From contig NZ_CP015880.1 of the NCBI RefSeq assembly GCF_000697965.2, positions 1,302,001 through 1,366,000 of the forward strand: a stretch of DNA of 64,000 nucleotides. The letters run 5' to 3'. Position numbers and translations under genes: made by a program. How positions within the stretch are numbered: the stretch's first letter is position 1; the number at the start of each line of letters is the position of its first letter. Shown here piece by piece: positions 63,828 through 64,000 of the stretch. This DNA comes from Ensifer adhaerens. Its GTDB lineage: Bacteria > Pseudomonadota > Alphaproteobacteria > Rhizobiales > Rhizobiaceae. The notes beneath the pieces are model-generated. The model had not been told where the DNA came from, ran no database searches, and worked only from the letters and a program-made list of their open reading frames with translations.

Positions 63828-64000
63828 ATGCCAAAGGGAATTGAAATTCGCGAAGCCCATTTTCCGGGACGTGCGCCCATCGATGCCTACGGCAATGGTG
63901 GCTTTCGCTTCGCAGACATGTCGCATCGTGGCTCGATCCTGATGCTGCCCTCGGGCGTCTATGCATGGGACGTCGCGGAGGGCGATGCGCTGACGGTCGA
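63828..64000 (+). CDS. Mth938-like domain protein (3' end beyond the window)
   Basis: Only the first 57 codons are present. The N-terminus reads MPKGIEIREAHFPGRAPIDA, then YGNGGFRFADMSHRGSIL and LPSGVYAWDV, matching the Mth938/DUF498 fold found in mitochondrial NDUFAF3 and its bacterial relatives. The start codon is one base after the secDF stop, so it belongs to the yajC-secDF operon. Linked respiratory complex I assembly is known for NDUFAF3; for the bacterial protein it is only suggestive. Confidence 0.8.
   Translation, partial: MPKGIEIREAHFPGRAPIDAYGNGGFRFADMSHRGSILMLPSGVYAWDVAEGDALTV

Noticed and set aside
1..64000. Search for tRNA or rRNA genes, CRISPR repeats, insertion sequences, toxin-antitoxin pairs and prophage genes
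   Set aside because: None could be recognised by eye. A tRNAscan or profile search would be needed to exclude small or unusual RNAs.

Overview
The window is a gene-dense chromosomal segment of an alphaproteobacterium of the order Hyphomicrobiales (Rhizobiales). It is most like Sinorhizobium/Ensifer. The evidence is high G+C coding sequence with C/G-ending codons, a near-complete ExoR (the periplasmic inhibitor of the ExoS/ChvI system), a PopZ-type polar protein (DUF2497), an EipB-type envelope protein (DUF1849), LpxI in the lipid A pathway, a fused SecDF, and CTATAT-like -10 elements. The gene order from rpsB to secDF is the one I associate with S. meliloti and its relatives; that is from memory, not from a search. 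I see no rRNA or tRNA gene, transposase, integrase, CRISPR array, toxin-antitoxin pair or phage gene. This is core genome, not an accessory island.

Layout. 0-10 kb: cysE, a DUF3126 gene, a phasin, clpS-clpA, azlC-azlD, then a minus-strand group (HIT protein, FemAB/GNAT-like protein, glycerophosphodiester phosphodiesterase, RidA-like protein) and an eipB-like gene. 10-23.6 kb: a long co-directional block linking translation to envelope building: rpsB, tsf, pyrH, frr, uppS, cdsA, rseP, bamA, lpxD, fabZ, lpxA, lpxI, lpxB. 23.7-33 kb: gltA (minus), comEC, exbB-exbD, a PCMT-like methyltransferase, tolC and popZ. 33-45 kb: valS, a FadL-type porin, exoR, xthA (minus), cls, erpA (minus), dgt and argS. 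45-64 kb: a very large SPOR protein, nagZ, scpA-scpB, an orphan ABC ATPase, tatABC, serS, surE-pcm, an unrecognised gene, an NlpD-like LysM/LytM lipoprotein, a DUF815 AAA protein (minus), yajC-secDF and the start of an Mth938-domain gene.

How the genes work together. Much of the window serves the cell envelope. CdsA and Cls make phospholipid; UppS makes the undecaprenyl carrier; LpxD, LpxA, LpxI, LpxB and FabZ make lipid A and its acyl chains. BamA, TolC, FadL and ExbBD build or energise the outer membrane, while Tat and SecDF-YajC export protein. SPOR, NagZ and the LytM factor act on peptidoglycan, and ExoR and EipB-like proteins monitor or stabilise the periplasm. PopZ and ScpAB link this to chromosome organisation.

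No new multi-gene system stands out. The best leads are: two CtrA-type boxes (one a perfect TTAA-N7-TTAA) flanking an unrecognised gene next to a catalytically degenerate LytM lipoprotein; two PhaR-like sites in a phasin promoter; two PCMT-like proteins that both lack the usual substrate-loop signature; a SPOR protein with about 600 predicted cytoplasmic disordered residues; and an orphan ABC ATPase between scpAB and tatABC.
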